Source: Chloroflexota bacterium
GTDB taxonomy: Bacteria; Chloroflexota; Dormibacteria; CF-121
DNA: 6,332 bases
NCBI GenBank assembly: GCA_005881235.1
Contig: VBEQ01000184.1
Location: 1 to 6,332, forward strand
Direction of reading: 5' to 3'
The notes beneath the pieces are model-generated. The model saw nothing but the letters and a program-made list of their open reading frames with translations. It was not told where the DNA came from and ran no database searches. This document shows positions 1-5,194 of this stretch, in pieces; the first letter of the stretch is position 1, and every line of letters starts with the position of its first letter. Made by a program: the position numbers and the translations under genes.

Positions 1-978
1 AGCAAGCTGTCGGTAACAGCGACCGGCGACACGCTCGCCAGCCGCGACCACCCCTTACGACTCCCACCGATCGAATACCCGGAGCAGACATTCAGCGCCG
101 CCGTCGGGGCCAAGAACAAAGCTGACGAGGAAAAGGTGAACGCGGCACTGGTCAAGCTGGTCGACGAAGACCCGACCCTGACGCTGGAGCACGAGCCGAT
201 CACGAAGGAGACGATCGTGCACGGCATGGGCGATATCCATCTCGATGTCGTGCTCGAGAAAATGAAGCGCAAGTACGGGGTCGAGGGCACGCTGGCGGTG
301 CCGCGGGTGCCGTACCAGGAAACGATCACCAGCAGCGCCAAGGCGGAGAAGAAATACAAGAAGCAGTCCGGAGGCGCCGGCCTCTACGGCCACTGCGTGA
401 TCGACATCGCCCCGGTCCCGCGCGGCACCGGGTTCGTCTGGGAAGACAAGATCTTCGGGGGCTCGATCCCGCAGAACTTCCGACCATCGGTCGAGAGGGG
501 CGTACGGGAAACCATGGAGCAAGGGGTACTGACCGGCAACCCGCTGGTGGACATAAAGGTCCGCCTGCTGGATGGATCAACGCACCAGGTCGACGGCAAG
601 GACATCGCCTTCAAGCTGGCGGGCGCGATGGCGATGCGCCAGGCGGTGATGGATGCCAAACCGGTGCTACTCGAACCGATCATGGAGGTTGAGGTGCTGG
701 TCCCCGAGCGCAACATGGGCGACGTCATCAGCGATCTGAATGGCAAGCGCGGCAAGATCGCGGGCATGGAGCCGTCGGGCGACCACATGGAAAAGGTGAA
801 AGCCCAGGTACCGCTGTCGTCGATGTACCGATTCCCCATCGATCTCCGCTCCATCACCCAGGGTCGAGGGAAGTACACGATGAAGTTCTCGCACTACGAA
901 GAGGTGCCGGCTCACGCAGCGCAGCCGGTGATTGCCGCGTACCAGAAGTCGAAGGGCGGGGAAGAAGAGGAAGGGTAA
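1..978 (+). CDS. EF-G-like translation elongation factor, C-terminal part (domains III-V), 5' truncated by window edge
   Basis: The frame is open from base 1 to the TAA at 976-978, giving 325 visible residues. EF-G proteins are about 690 residues, so the GTPase domain and most of domain II lie upstream of the window; the GTG at 136 is internal, not a start. The fragment begins at the end of domain II (TATGDTL, residues 6-12). Domain III carries HGMGDIHL (residues 74-81, equivalent to the GMGELHL stretch of EF-G). Domain IV begins near RVPYQETI (102-109) and keeps the tip histidine in DGSTHQVD (His195). Domain V starts near LLEPIMEVEV (223-232) and includes MGDVISDLNGKRG. The usual domain IV sequence SGGRGQYGH is SGGAGLYGH here (123-131). 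The C-terminus is acidic (GGEEEEG). The divergent loop, and the absence of a downstream tuf gene, point to an EF-G paralogue (fusA2/EF-G-2 type) rather than the str-operon translocase. The EF-G family call is certain; the paralogue call is inferred. Confidence 0.93.
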   Translation, partial: SKLSVTATGDTLASRDHPLRLPPIEYPEQTFSAAVGAKNKADEEKVNAALVKLVDEDPTLTLEHEPITKETIVHGMGDIHLDVVLEKMKRKYGVEGTLAVPRVPYQETITSSAKAEKKYKKQSGGAGLYGHCVIDIAPVPRGTGFVWEDKIFGGSIPQNFRPSVERGVRETMEQGVLTGNPLVDIKVRLLDGSTHQVDGKDIAFKLAGAMAMRQAVMDAKPVLLEPIMEVEVLVPERNMGDVISDLNGKRGKIAGMEPSGDHMEKVKAQVPLSSMYRFPIDLRSITQGRGKYTMKFSHYEEVPAHAAQPVIAAYQKSKGGEEEEG

Positions 979-979
979 G

Positions 980-1525
980 TCAGCGCTGGCTCGGCGCCGC
1001 CCAGAGCGGCACCCCGGCCCAGGCCAGCCCGAGGAGCGTCTTGGCGTCCAGGAGCTCCCCGCTCGCGCGCAGCACCTGCAGGTCGTGCGCGTCGAAGGGA
1101 TTGACTTTGAAGGACTCGTCCAGCTCGGGATGCGACTCGGTCGGCGAGAGGTCCTCGGCGAGAAAGAACGTCATGCGCTCATCGCAGTACCCCGGCATGA
1201 GGTAGGCGGTGCCGAGCAGGGTCCATCGCTGCGCCAGGAAGCCGGCTTCCTCAGCCAGCTCCCGTCGGGCCGCTGCCGGAATCTCCTCCCCCGCTTTGTC
1301 GAGTGTCCCCGCCGGGATCTCCCACAACTCGCGGCCTGCCACGTAGCGGAACTGGCGAACGAGAACAATCCGCCCGCTGGCATCCCGCGGAATGATGCCG
1401 ACCGAGCCGGGGTGGCGAACGATCTCCCTTGTCGTCAGTTGGCCGCCCGGTAGCCGCACGCGGTCCCGGTAGACCTTGAAGAGTTTGCCGCCATAGACTT
1501 CCTGGCTTTCGACCCTTTCCTCCAT
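980..1525 (-). CDS. Nudix hydrolase, ADP-ribose pyrophosphatase type
   Basis: The product is 181 residues from ATG at 1525. This family hydrolyses ADP-ribose to AMP and ribose 5-phosphate in the cytosol with Mg2+. The Nudix box runs from Gly73 to Phe96, with metal-binding RELAEEAG at residues 88-95. The spacing between its first Gly and Glu80 is one residue longer than the textbook pattern; I recall the same spacing in actinobacterial ADP-ribose pyrophosphatases. The substrate signature is a proline about 15-16 residues after the box (AYLMPGYCDE, Pro111), as in ADP-ribose pyrophosphatases. The N-terminal VYGGKLFKVYRDRVRLPGG and VRQFRYVAGRELWEIPAG segments also match that family, as does its length. 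The frame stays open upstream to a GTG at 1903, but that 126-residue extension has no Nudix similarity and lies opposite a better gene, so ATG 1525 is preferred. No Shine-Dalgarno is visible; a GATAAT hexamer six bases upstream suggests a leaderless mRNA. The stop lies one base from that of the convergent EF-G-like gene. Confidence 0.93.
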   Translation of the reverse strand: MEERVESQEVYGGKLFKVYRDRVRLPGGQLTTREIVRHPGSVGIIPRDASGRIVLVRQFRYVAGRELWEIPAGTLDKAGEEIPAAARRELAEEAGFLAQRWTLLGTAYLMPGYCDERMTFFLAEDLSPTESHPELDESFKVNPFDAHDLQVLRASGELLDAKTLLGLAWAGVPLWAAPSQR

Positions 1526-1531
1526 ACCGGG

Positions 1532-1560
1532 ATTATCATGGCTGCTTAGGTCATGATCGA
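1532..1560 (-). promoter_or_regulatory. Candidate leaderless promoter of the Nudix gene
   Basis: On the minus strand GATAAT (1537 down to 1532) matches five of six bases of the -10 consensus. It ends six bases before the ATG at 1525, so a transcript starting seven bases after the hexamer would begin at the A of the start codon. A weak -35, TCGATC (1560-1555; three of six to TTGACA), lies 17 bases further upstream. No Shine-Dalgarno sequence precedes the ATG, which fits leaderless translation. This is a pattern match only; no transcript data support it. Confidence 0.45.
1534..1539 (+). promoter_or_regulatory. Candidate -10 hexamer for the divergent small gene at 1553
   Basis: TATCAT matches five of six bases of TATAAT and would place a transcription start near 1546, a few bases before the ATG at 1553. 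It shares bases with the opposite-strand GATAAT, so polymerase could probably occupy only one direction at a time. I found no convincing -35, so this is tentative. Confidence 0.25.
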
Positions 1561-1900
1561 ACGCACCGTTCTCGAGATCGCTCAACTCCGCTTCTGGGCC
1601 TGGCAGCGTCGGCACCGGCCGACACCTCGCAGCCAGCTGCGCGAAACGGATCAACTGCTCGGTGCGATCGAAGAATGCCGCGTCCATGAGCTGAAATTGA
1701 TCCCGACCGACATCTGGCGTCGCATCGTGCATCTGCTCGGCCAGTTGGACGGCGGCTACACCGAACGGCTTGGTATCGACCGGTCCCTCGACGGAACGGC
1801 GGAGATCTTGTTCGACGCCCAGGAAGCTCTCATGCTCGCGGCACGAAGCCGCCGGCGCGGCCGGCCCGGCAACGTAGTCCCCCTGTTTCGCCGGCCCTAA
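1553..1900 (+). CDS. Uncharacterised small basic protein (115 aa)
   Basis: I do not recognise this protein. It starts at ATG 1553, 27 bases from the divergent Nudix start, and ends at TAA 1898-1900. Codons show the strong G/C third-position preference of the neighbouring genes across the whole frame, which supports it over the opposite-strand extension of the Nudix frame. It looks mostly helical: an amphipathic N-terminus with aromatic residues (LRFWAWQRRHR, residues 12-22), a central DQLLGAIEECRVHELKLIP segment, and a helix around residues 82-98. There is no signal peptide or membrane segment. The C-terminus is very basic (RSRRRGRPGN, residues 99-108) and contains an Arg-Gly-Arg-Pro core resembling an AT-hook, so nucleic-acid binding is possible but unproven. 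The ribosome binding site is weak (AGG only two bases before the ATG). It may share regulation with the Nudix gene through the short divergent region. Confidence 0.7.
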   Translation: MIERTVLEIAQLRFWAWQRRHRPTPRSQLRETDQLLGAIEECRVHELKLIPTDIWRRIVHLLGQLDGGYTERLGIDRSLDGTAEILFDAQEALMLAARSRRRGRPGNVVPLFRRP

Positions 1901-1906
1901 CACCTA

Positions 1907-1920
1907 CGAACATATGTTTG
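1907..1920. promoter_or_regulatory. LexA/SOS-box-like operator
   Basis: The site reads CGAACATATGTTTG. It agrees with the Bacillus-type SOS box CGAAC-RNRY-GTTYC at all positions except the last, and with the actinobacterial core CGAAC-N4-GTTCG at all but one. The central AACATATGTT is a perfect 10-bp palindrome. It overlaps the first bases of a candidate -35 (TTGCTT, 1918-1923), where a repressor would block polymerase. It lies 33 bases before the ATG of the 153-residue gene. The LexA assignment rests on the consensus; no lexA gene is in the window to confirm the host's motif. Confidence 0.55.
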
Positions 1921-1946
1921 CTTTTTCCGGCCGCCTGTGCTAGCCT
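1918..1946 (+). promoter_or_regulatory. Candidate promoter of the 153-aa gene
   Basis: TTGCTT (1918-1923) and TAGCCT (1941-1946) are separated by exactly 17 bases. The -10 keeps the first, second and last consensus bases (TAnnnT). Seven bases separate it from the ATG at 1954, so the transcript would start at or beside the start codon. There is no Shine-Dalgarno sequence in the interval, consistent with a leaderless mRNA. The -35 overlaps the LexA-like palindrome. Confidence 0.45.
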
Positions 1947-1953
1947 TCCCCTC

Positions 1954-2415
1954 ATGGGCGAGATGGCGACGCTGGTCCAAGGCACCCCTGGAAGCCGCCC
2001 GGTAGCCGATGTGACGACCGTGCCGCTACTGCGGCGCGTGGTCGAAAGCCTGGCCACGATGCGGCCCGGCCGCTATACCGTCTATCTCGGCCGGCCGGAT
2101 CCGGCCGCGGTTCGGGCCGAATGGGACCAGGAAGTTACCCTCCTGCGCAGCGCGCGACGGGCTGTGGTAACGACGCCGGACACGACGCCCCTTCCCCAGG
2201 AGGCCGATCGTCGCGACCCAGGCCTCGGGTGGCTGGCTCGCATCTGGTTCAGCGCCGTGATGGGAGACGACACGGCAATGGCCGTGATCTGCCAGCCCGA
2301 TGCCACCCATCCCGAGGAAGCGTGGCTGCTCACCGATCCAACCGCGGTGCGCCGGTTTGTCGCCGCGGTCGAAGGCGAGCTGGCCCGGCCAGACCCGCAA
2401 CTGCTCGCCGTCTAA
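1954..2415 (+). CDS. Uncharacterised 153-aa protein, possibly SOS-regulated
   Basis: I do not recognise the family. The frame is open back to a TTG at 1918, but that codon lies inside the promoter/operator. ATG 1954, directly after a correctly placed -10, is chosen; ATG 1963 is the alternative. Third-position G/C bias is like the neighbours. The protein looks alpha/beta and soluble, with no signal peptide or membrane segment. Visible blocks are a leading helix LLRRVVESLATM (residues 25-36), strands GRYTVYLGRP (39-48) and RRAVVTTPD (68-76), a tryptophan-bearing segment GWLARIWFSAVM (92-103), strand TAMAVICQPD (107-116), and WLLTDPTAVRRFVAAVEGEL (124-143). The final part looks like a strand-turn-helix module. 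No catalytic motif is evident. It sits 24 bases upstream of the kinase gene, which has its own candidate -10, so co-transcription with kinase and macro genes is possible but not certain. Confidence 0.72.
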   Translation: MGEMATLVQGTPGSRPVADVTTVPLLRRVVESLATMRPGRYTVYLGRPDPAAVRAEWDQEVTLLRSARRAVVTTPDTTPLPQEADRRDPGLGWLARIWFSAVMGDDTAMAVICQPDATHPEEAWLLTDPTAVRRFVAAVEGELARPDPQLLAV

Positions 2416-2424
2416 AGACCTTCG

Positions 2425-2430
2425 TAGAAT
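2425..2430 (+). promoter_or_regulatory. Candidate -10 hexamer before the PfkB kinase
   Basis: TAGAAT matches five of six bases of TATAAT, with nine bases to the GTG start at 2440. Transcription would start two or three bases before that codon, giving a nearly leaderless mRNA. No good -35 is seen 16-18 bases upstream, and no Shine-Dalgarno lies between. It sits in the 24-base gap after the upstream gene, so it may be an internal operon promoter. Confidence 0.35.
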
Positions 2431-2439
2431 TGGGGCCTC

Positions 2440-3366
2440 GTGACGCCCCTTCACCGGCCGTGGCCGCTGCTGGTCGCCGGCACCATCACACGCGACGACG
2501 TGCGCACGCCGATGGGCGTCAACACGGATGGGCTCGGTGGATCAGCCACCTACTTCACGCTAGCCGCACGCCTCTTTGCTCCCGTGTCGGTCGTTGGCAC
2601 GGCAGGTCCTGATTTCATGCATGCCTTTCAAGCCGCCATGAAAGGAACCGGTGCCGACCTGCGCAGCACGGTGACCTCTGAGCTTCCCACCTACCGATGG
2701 TTCGCCGAGCACGACTACGAGACGGGTACCACCCGCAACGAGCGCTCGGACCAGGGCGCGTACCGTGGCTTTTCCCCGGACCTCACCGCGGATCAGCGCA
2801 AGTCCCGCATCGTTTTCCTCGGCAGCATGGAGCCCCGTCACCAGATGCGCGTGCTCGAGCAGCTCGACGATCCGTGGCTGGTCGCCGGCGACACCATGAA
2901 GCTCTACATCCGGGAGCAGCCGGAGGCTCTGGAACCTGTGCTGCGGCGGCTCGACTACCTCTTCCTCAACGCCTCGGAGGCGATGGCGCTGGCAAAGGTC
3001 GGAACGATCGAGGAAGCGTCGGACCAGTTGCGCCATCGCTTCACGCTGCGCGGGCTCGTCATCAAGGAGGGACCGAAAGGCGCGACGCTCTACCGCCACG
3101 GTGACGACATCCACCTTCCCGCCTTGCCGGTGGATCCGCCGATCGACCCGACCGGCGCCGGCGACGCAGTGGCCGCCGGGTTCCTCGGATGCCTCGCCGA
3201 GCAGCAGGTGGAGACGGAGGACTCGGTGCGCCTCGCCCTCGGATACGCGATGGTGATGGCTTCCTTCACCATTCAGCACTTCAGCGTGCGCGGGCTGCAG
3301 CCGATCACCCGTGAGGACGTCGAGGCCCGCATGGCGTCGATGGCCTGGCTTCCATCGATGACATGA
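2440..3366 (+). CDS. PfkB/ribokinase-family sugar or nucleoside kinase
   Basis: This 308-residue protein has the normal length and both signatures of the PfkB family, which phosphorylates a sugar or nucleoside hydroxyl with ATP in the cytosol. The N-terminal substrate-side signature is LGGSATYFTLAA (residues 32-43) followed by PVSVVGTAGPDF (48-59). The C-terminal signature is DPTGAGDAVAAGF (236-248), holding the anion-hole glycines and the catalytic base Asp242. The middle stretch FLGSMEP (127-133) and the segment DYLFLNASEA (172-181), equivalent to the NxxE motif, are also as expected. The start is GTG 2440; no better in-frame start has a ribosome binding site. The stop overlaps the macro domain start as ATGA (3363-3366), so the two are probably translationally coupled. 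The substrate cannot be read from the sequence. The link to a macro domain protein, and a Nudix ADP-ribose pyrophosphatase nearby, makes ribose or a nucleoside attractive, but that is inference. Confidence 0.9.
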   Translation: MTPLHRPWPLLVAGTITRDDVRTPMGVNTDGLGGSATYFTLAARLFAPVSVVGTAGPDFMHAFQAAMKGTGADLRSTVTSELPTYRWFAEHDYETGTTRNERSDQGAYRGFSPDLTADQRKSRIVFLGSMEPRHQMRVLEQLDDPWLVAGDTMKLYIREQPEALEPVLRRLDYLFLNASEAMALAKVGTIEEASDQLRHRFTLRGLVIKEGPKGATLYRHGDDIHLPALPVDPPIDPTGAGDAVAAGFLGCLAEQQVETEDSVRLALGYAMVMASFTIQHFSVRGLQPITREDVEARMASMAWLPSMT

Positions 3367-3947
3367 GCTGGCCGACCGGGAGCCTCACGGTCGAGGTCTT
3401 GCAGGGCGACCTGACCCAGCAAGACGTCGACGCCATCGTCAACGCGGCGAATAATGACCTGGAGTTAGGCGGCGGCGTCGCCGGTGCGATCGCGCGCGCC
3501 GGAGGGCCCCAGATCCAGGCCGAGTGCCGGCGCATCGGCCCGATCGAGGTCGGAGATGCCGCCATCACCGGCGGGGGCACGCTGCAGGCTCGCTACGTCA
3601 TCCATGCGGCGAGCATGCGGTTGGGCGGGCGGACCAGCGCCGAGAGCCTGCGCGACTCGACCCGCCGCAGCCTCGAGATCGCGAAGGATAAGGCTCTTCG
3701 GTCGATCGCCTTCCCCGCTGTCGGCACCGGAATCGCGCATTTCCCGATGGACGAGTGCGCCCGCATCATGCTCGAGGAGGTGGCGGCCCACAGCAGGAAT
3801 CCCTCGAGCATCCGCGAGGTTCGCTTCGTCCTCCTCGGTGCGGATGCGGAAGCGGCGTTCCGTGCTGAAGCAGACCGGCAGTTAGCGCCCACCGAACAAT
3901 CCGGGGACGAAGATCGAGGCGAGAAAGGCCAGCGTCACGGCCGTTAG
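3363..3947 (+). CDS. Macro domain protein (ADP-ribose binding / de-acetylation or de-ADP-ribosylation)
   Basis: This 194-residue protein is essentially one macro domain, a fold that binds ADP-ribose and often hydrolyses O-acetyl-ADP-ribose or ADP-ribosyl-protein bonds. Diagnostic motifs in order are QGDLTQQDVDAIVNAANNDL (residues 14-33), GGGVAGAIARAGG (36-48; the phosphate-binding loop), GDAAITGGGTL (64-74), YVIHAA (78-83) and SIAFPAVGTGIAHFP (114-128; the second ligand loop). It resembles the short single-domain macro proteins of Thermus and related thermophiles. The region after YVIHAA is shortened and lacks the VGP stretch of many archaeal and eukaryotic macro domains. The ATG at 3363 overlaps the kinase stop as ATGA. 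The fold is complete by about residue 172; the remaining polar tail (TEQSGDEDRGEKGQRHGR) is encoded opposite the end of the metal transporter gene. The precise substrate is unknown; a phosphatase-like role on ADP-ribose 1''-phosphate is another option. Confidence 0.93.
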   Translation: MSWPTGSLTVEVLQGDLTQQDVDAIVNAANNDLELGGGVAGAIARAGGPQIQAECRRIGPIEVGDAAITGGGTLQARYVIHAASMRLGGRTSAESLRDSTRRSLEIAKDKALRSIAFPAVGTGIAHFPMDECARIMLEEVAAHSRNPSSIREVRFVLLGADAEAAFRAEADRQLAPTEQSGDEDRGEKGQRHGR

Positions 3948-5189
3948 GAACACCATCACCGCCCCGCTGAAGACGTTGAAGAGCGGCGAGTTCGCGTAGC
4001 GGCCCATGATCCGCTTGTCGTTGGCCAGCAGGATCAGCAGCGGTAGGAGGAGGGGCAGGAGCATGCCATTGATGATGTTCGGGAGGTTGGTGATCAAGAC
4101 CAGGGGAGCGCCTGGGAACATGGCGATGCCCGCCCCCACGACGATCGTGGCCGTGTAAATCGTGAGGAACGCCGGCGCCTCGCGGAAGGACTTGTCGATG
4201 CCGCGTTCGAGACCAAACGCCTCGGTGATCGCATAGGTGGTGGAGAGTGGCAGCACCGACGCGGCCATCAGCGAGGCGTTCAGCAGGCCAATTGCAAAGA
4301 GCTGTTCCGCATACTGGCCCGCCAGGGGCTTGAGCGCCAGGGCAATCTTCGAGAACGCTGAGGGGTCTGAAGGGTTCACGGTGACATGGGCTGCATAGAT
4401 CGTGGCTCCCGTGGCGACGATGATGAAGAAGGCCACGACGTTCAGCATCAGGATGCCGGCAACCGTGTCGACCCGCTCGTACTTCAGATCGTCGGGATGC
4501 AGTCCCTTGTCCGCGACGTTGGACTGCTGAAAAAACGCCATCCACGGCGTGATCGTCGTGCCGATGATCGTGATGAAGATGAGGATGAATGACGGCGTGA
4601 AGTGGATCGTCGGAACGACGGTGTGGTGGATCACATCGCTCCACTTCGGGTGGGCAAGGAACGCCGAAACGATATAGCCGAGGTAGACCAGGGTGAGGAG
4701 CAGCAGGACGCGCTCGACGACGCGAAACGATCCCCGGAGAACCAGAAACCAGACCAGCAGAGCGGCGACGGGGATCGCCGCGTAGCGAGCGACGTCGCCG
4801 AACAAGAGCTGGGCCGCCCCACCGACGCCGGCGAATTCCGCGACGGTCGTGGCCGCGTTGGCGAAGAAGAGGAAGATCATCACCCAGAGCGTCGGCGCGA
4901 TGCCAAAGCGCTCGCGAATCAGGTCCGATAACCCCTTGCCGGTAACGGTGCCCATGCGGGCGACCATCGACTGGATCGCGACCAGGCAGATGGCAGTGAC
5001 GATCAGCAACCACAGCAGCTCGTAGCCGAACTGCGAGCCGGCCAGAGCGTACCCGGTGATTCCGGTCGCATCGTTGTCGACGTTGCCGGTGATGATGCCC
5101 GGGCCGACCACCGCCAGCAGCATCATGAGCCGCGCTCGCCGGCTGCGGAGGAGACCGAACGGCCGCGCCAGCGCGCTCGGCGGGCCCAA
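3882..5189 (-). CDS. Nramp-related divalent metal cation transporter (possibly Mg2+/Mn2+ type)
   Basis: The 435-residue hydrophobic protein has the length and roughly 11 membrane segments of the Nramp/SLC11 family of proton-coupled divalent metal importers in the inner membrane. TM1 begins GPGIITG (residues 29-35) and is followed by NVDNDATGITGYALAGSQFG. The position of the canonical DPGN motif reads D-A-T-G (Asp40-Gly43), so the metal-ligating Asp is kept but Pro and Asn are not. TM6 has GTTITPWMAFFQQS (210-223) where Mn/Fe transporters have a Met-Pro-His core; the thiophilic Met is Thr214 and the His is Trp216. Such changes occur in divergent Nramp relatives, some of which have been reported to move Mg2+. 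The start is TTG 5189, five bases after the stop of the MgtE-N/CBS gene. No Shine-Dalgarno is evident, so coupling to that gene is likely; the first in-frame ATG (5126) would trim 21 residues yet leave TM1 intact. Its 3' end overlaps the macro gene by 66 bp. Confidence 0.9.
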   Translation of the reverse strand: MGPPSALARPFGLLRSRRARLMMLLAVVGPGIITGNVDNDATGITGYALAGSQFGYELLWLLIVTAICLVAIQSMVARMGTVTGKGLSDLIRERFGIAPTLWVMIFLFFANAATTVAEFAGVGGAAQLLFGDVARYAAIPVAALLVWFLVLRGSFRVVERVLLLLTLVYLGYIVSAFLAHPKWSDVIHHTVVPTIHFTPSFILIFITIIGTTITPWMAFFQQSNVADKGLHPDDLKYERVDTVAGILMLNVVAFFIIVATGATIYAAHVTVNPSDPSAFSKIALALKPLAGQYAEQLFAIGLLNASLMAASVLPLSTTYAITEAFGLERGIDKSFREAPAFLTIYTATIVVGAGIAMFPGAPLVLITNLPNIINGMLLPLLLPLLILLANDKRIMGRYANSPLFNVFSGAVMVFLTAVTLAFLASIFVPGLFGGR

Positions 5190-5194
5190 AACGG

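Noticed and set aside
136..138. GTG as the start of the EF-G-like gene
   Set aside because: In-frame codons from base 1 encode the conserved end of domain II and start of domain III, so the gene is truncated by the window edge.
996..1010. GCCGC-CCAGA-GCGGC hairpin after the EF-G-like stop as a terminator
   Set aside because: The stem is only five pairs, no T-run follows on either strand, and it lies within the Nudix coding region.
1538..1549. Tiny leader frame ATG-GCT-GCT-TAG before the gene at 1553
   Set aside because: Four codons with no ribosome binding site or regulatory codon pattern; most likely chance.
980..1903. A 307-residue version of the Nudix protein starting at GTG 1903
   Set aside because: The extra 126 residues have no Nudix-family similarity and lie opposite a frame with better codon bias (1553-1900); the 181-residue form from ATG 1525 has the normal family length and a -10 just upstream.
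1911..1916. The CATATG palindrome alone as a significant signal
   Set aside because: Short perfect palindromes occur several times by chance in a window of this size; only the full 14-base match and its position on a promoter make the site notable.
2121..2612. 163-residue plus-strand frame bridging the 153-aa gene and the kinase
   Set aside because: It is low-complexity Arg/His/Pro-rich and overlaps two better-supported genes; no frameshift is needed in either.
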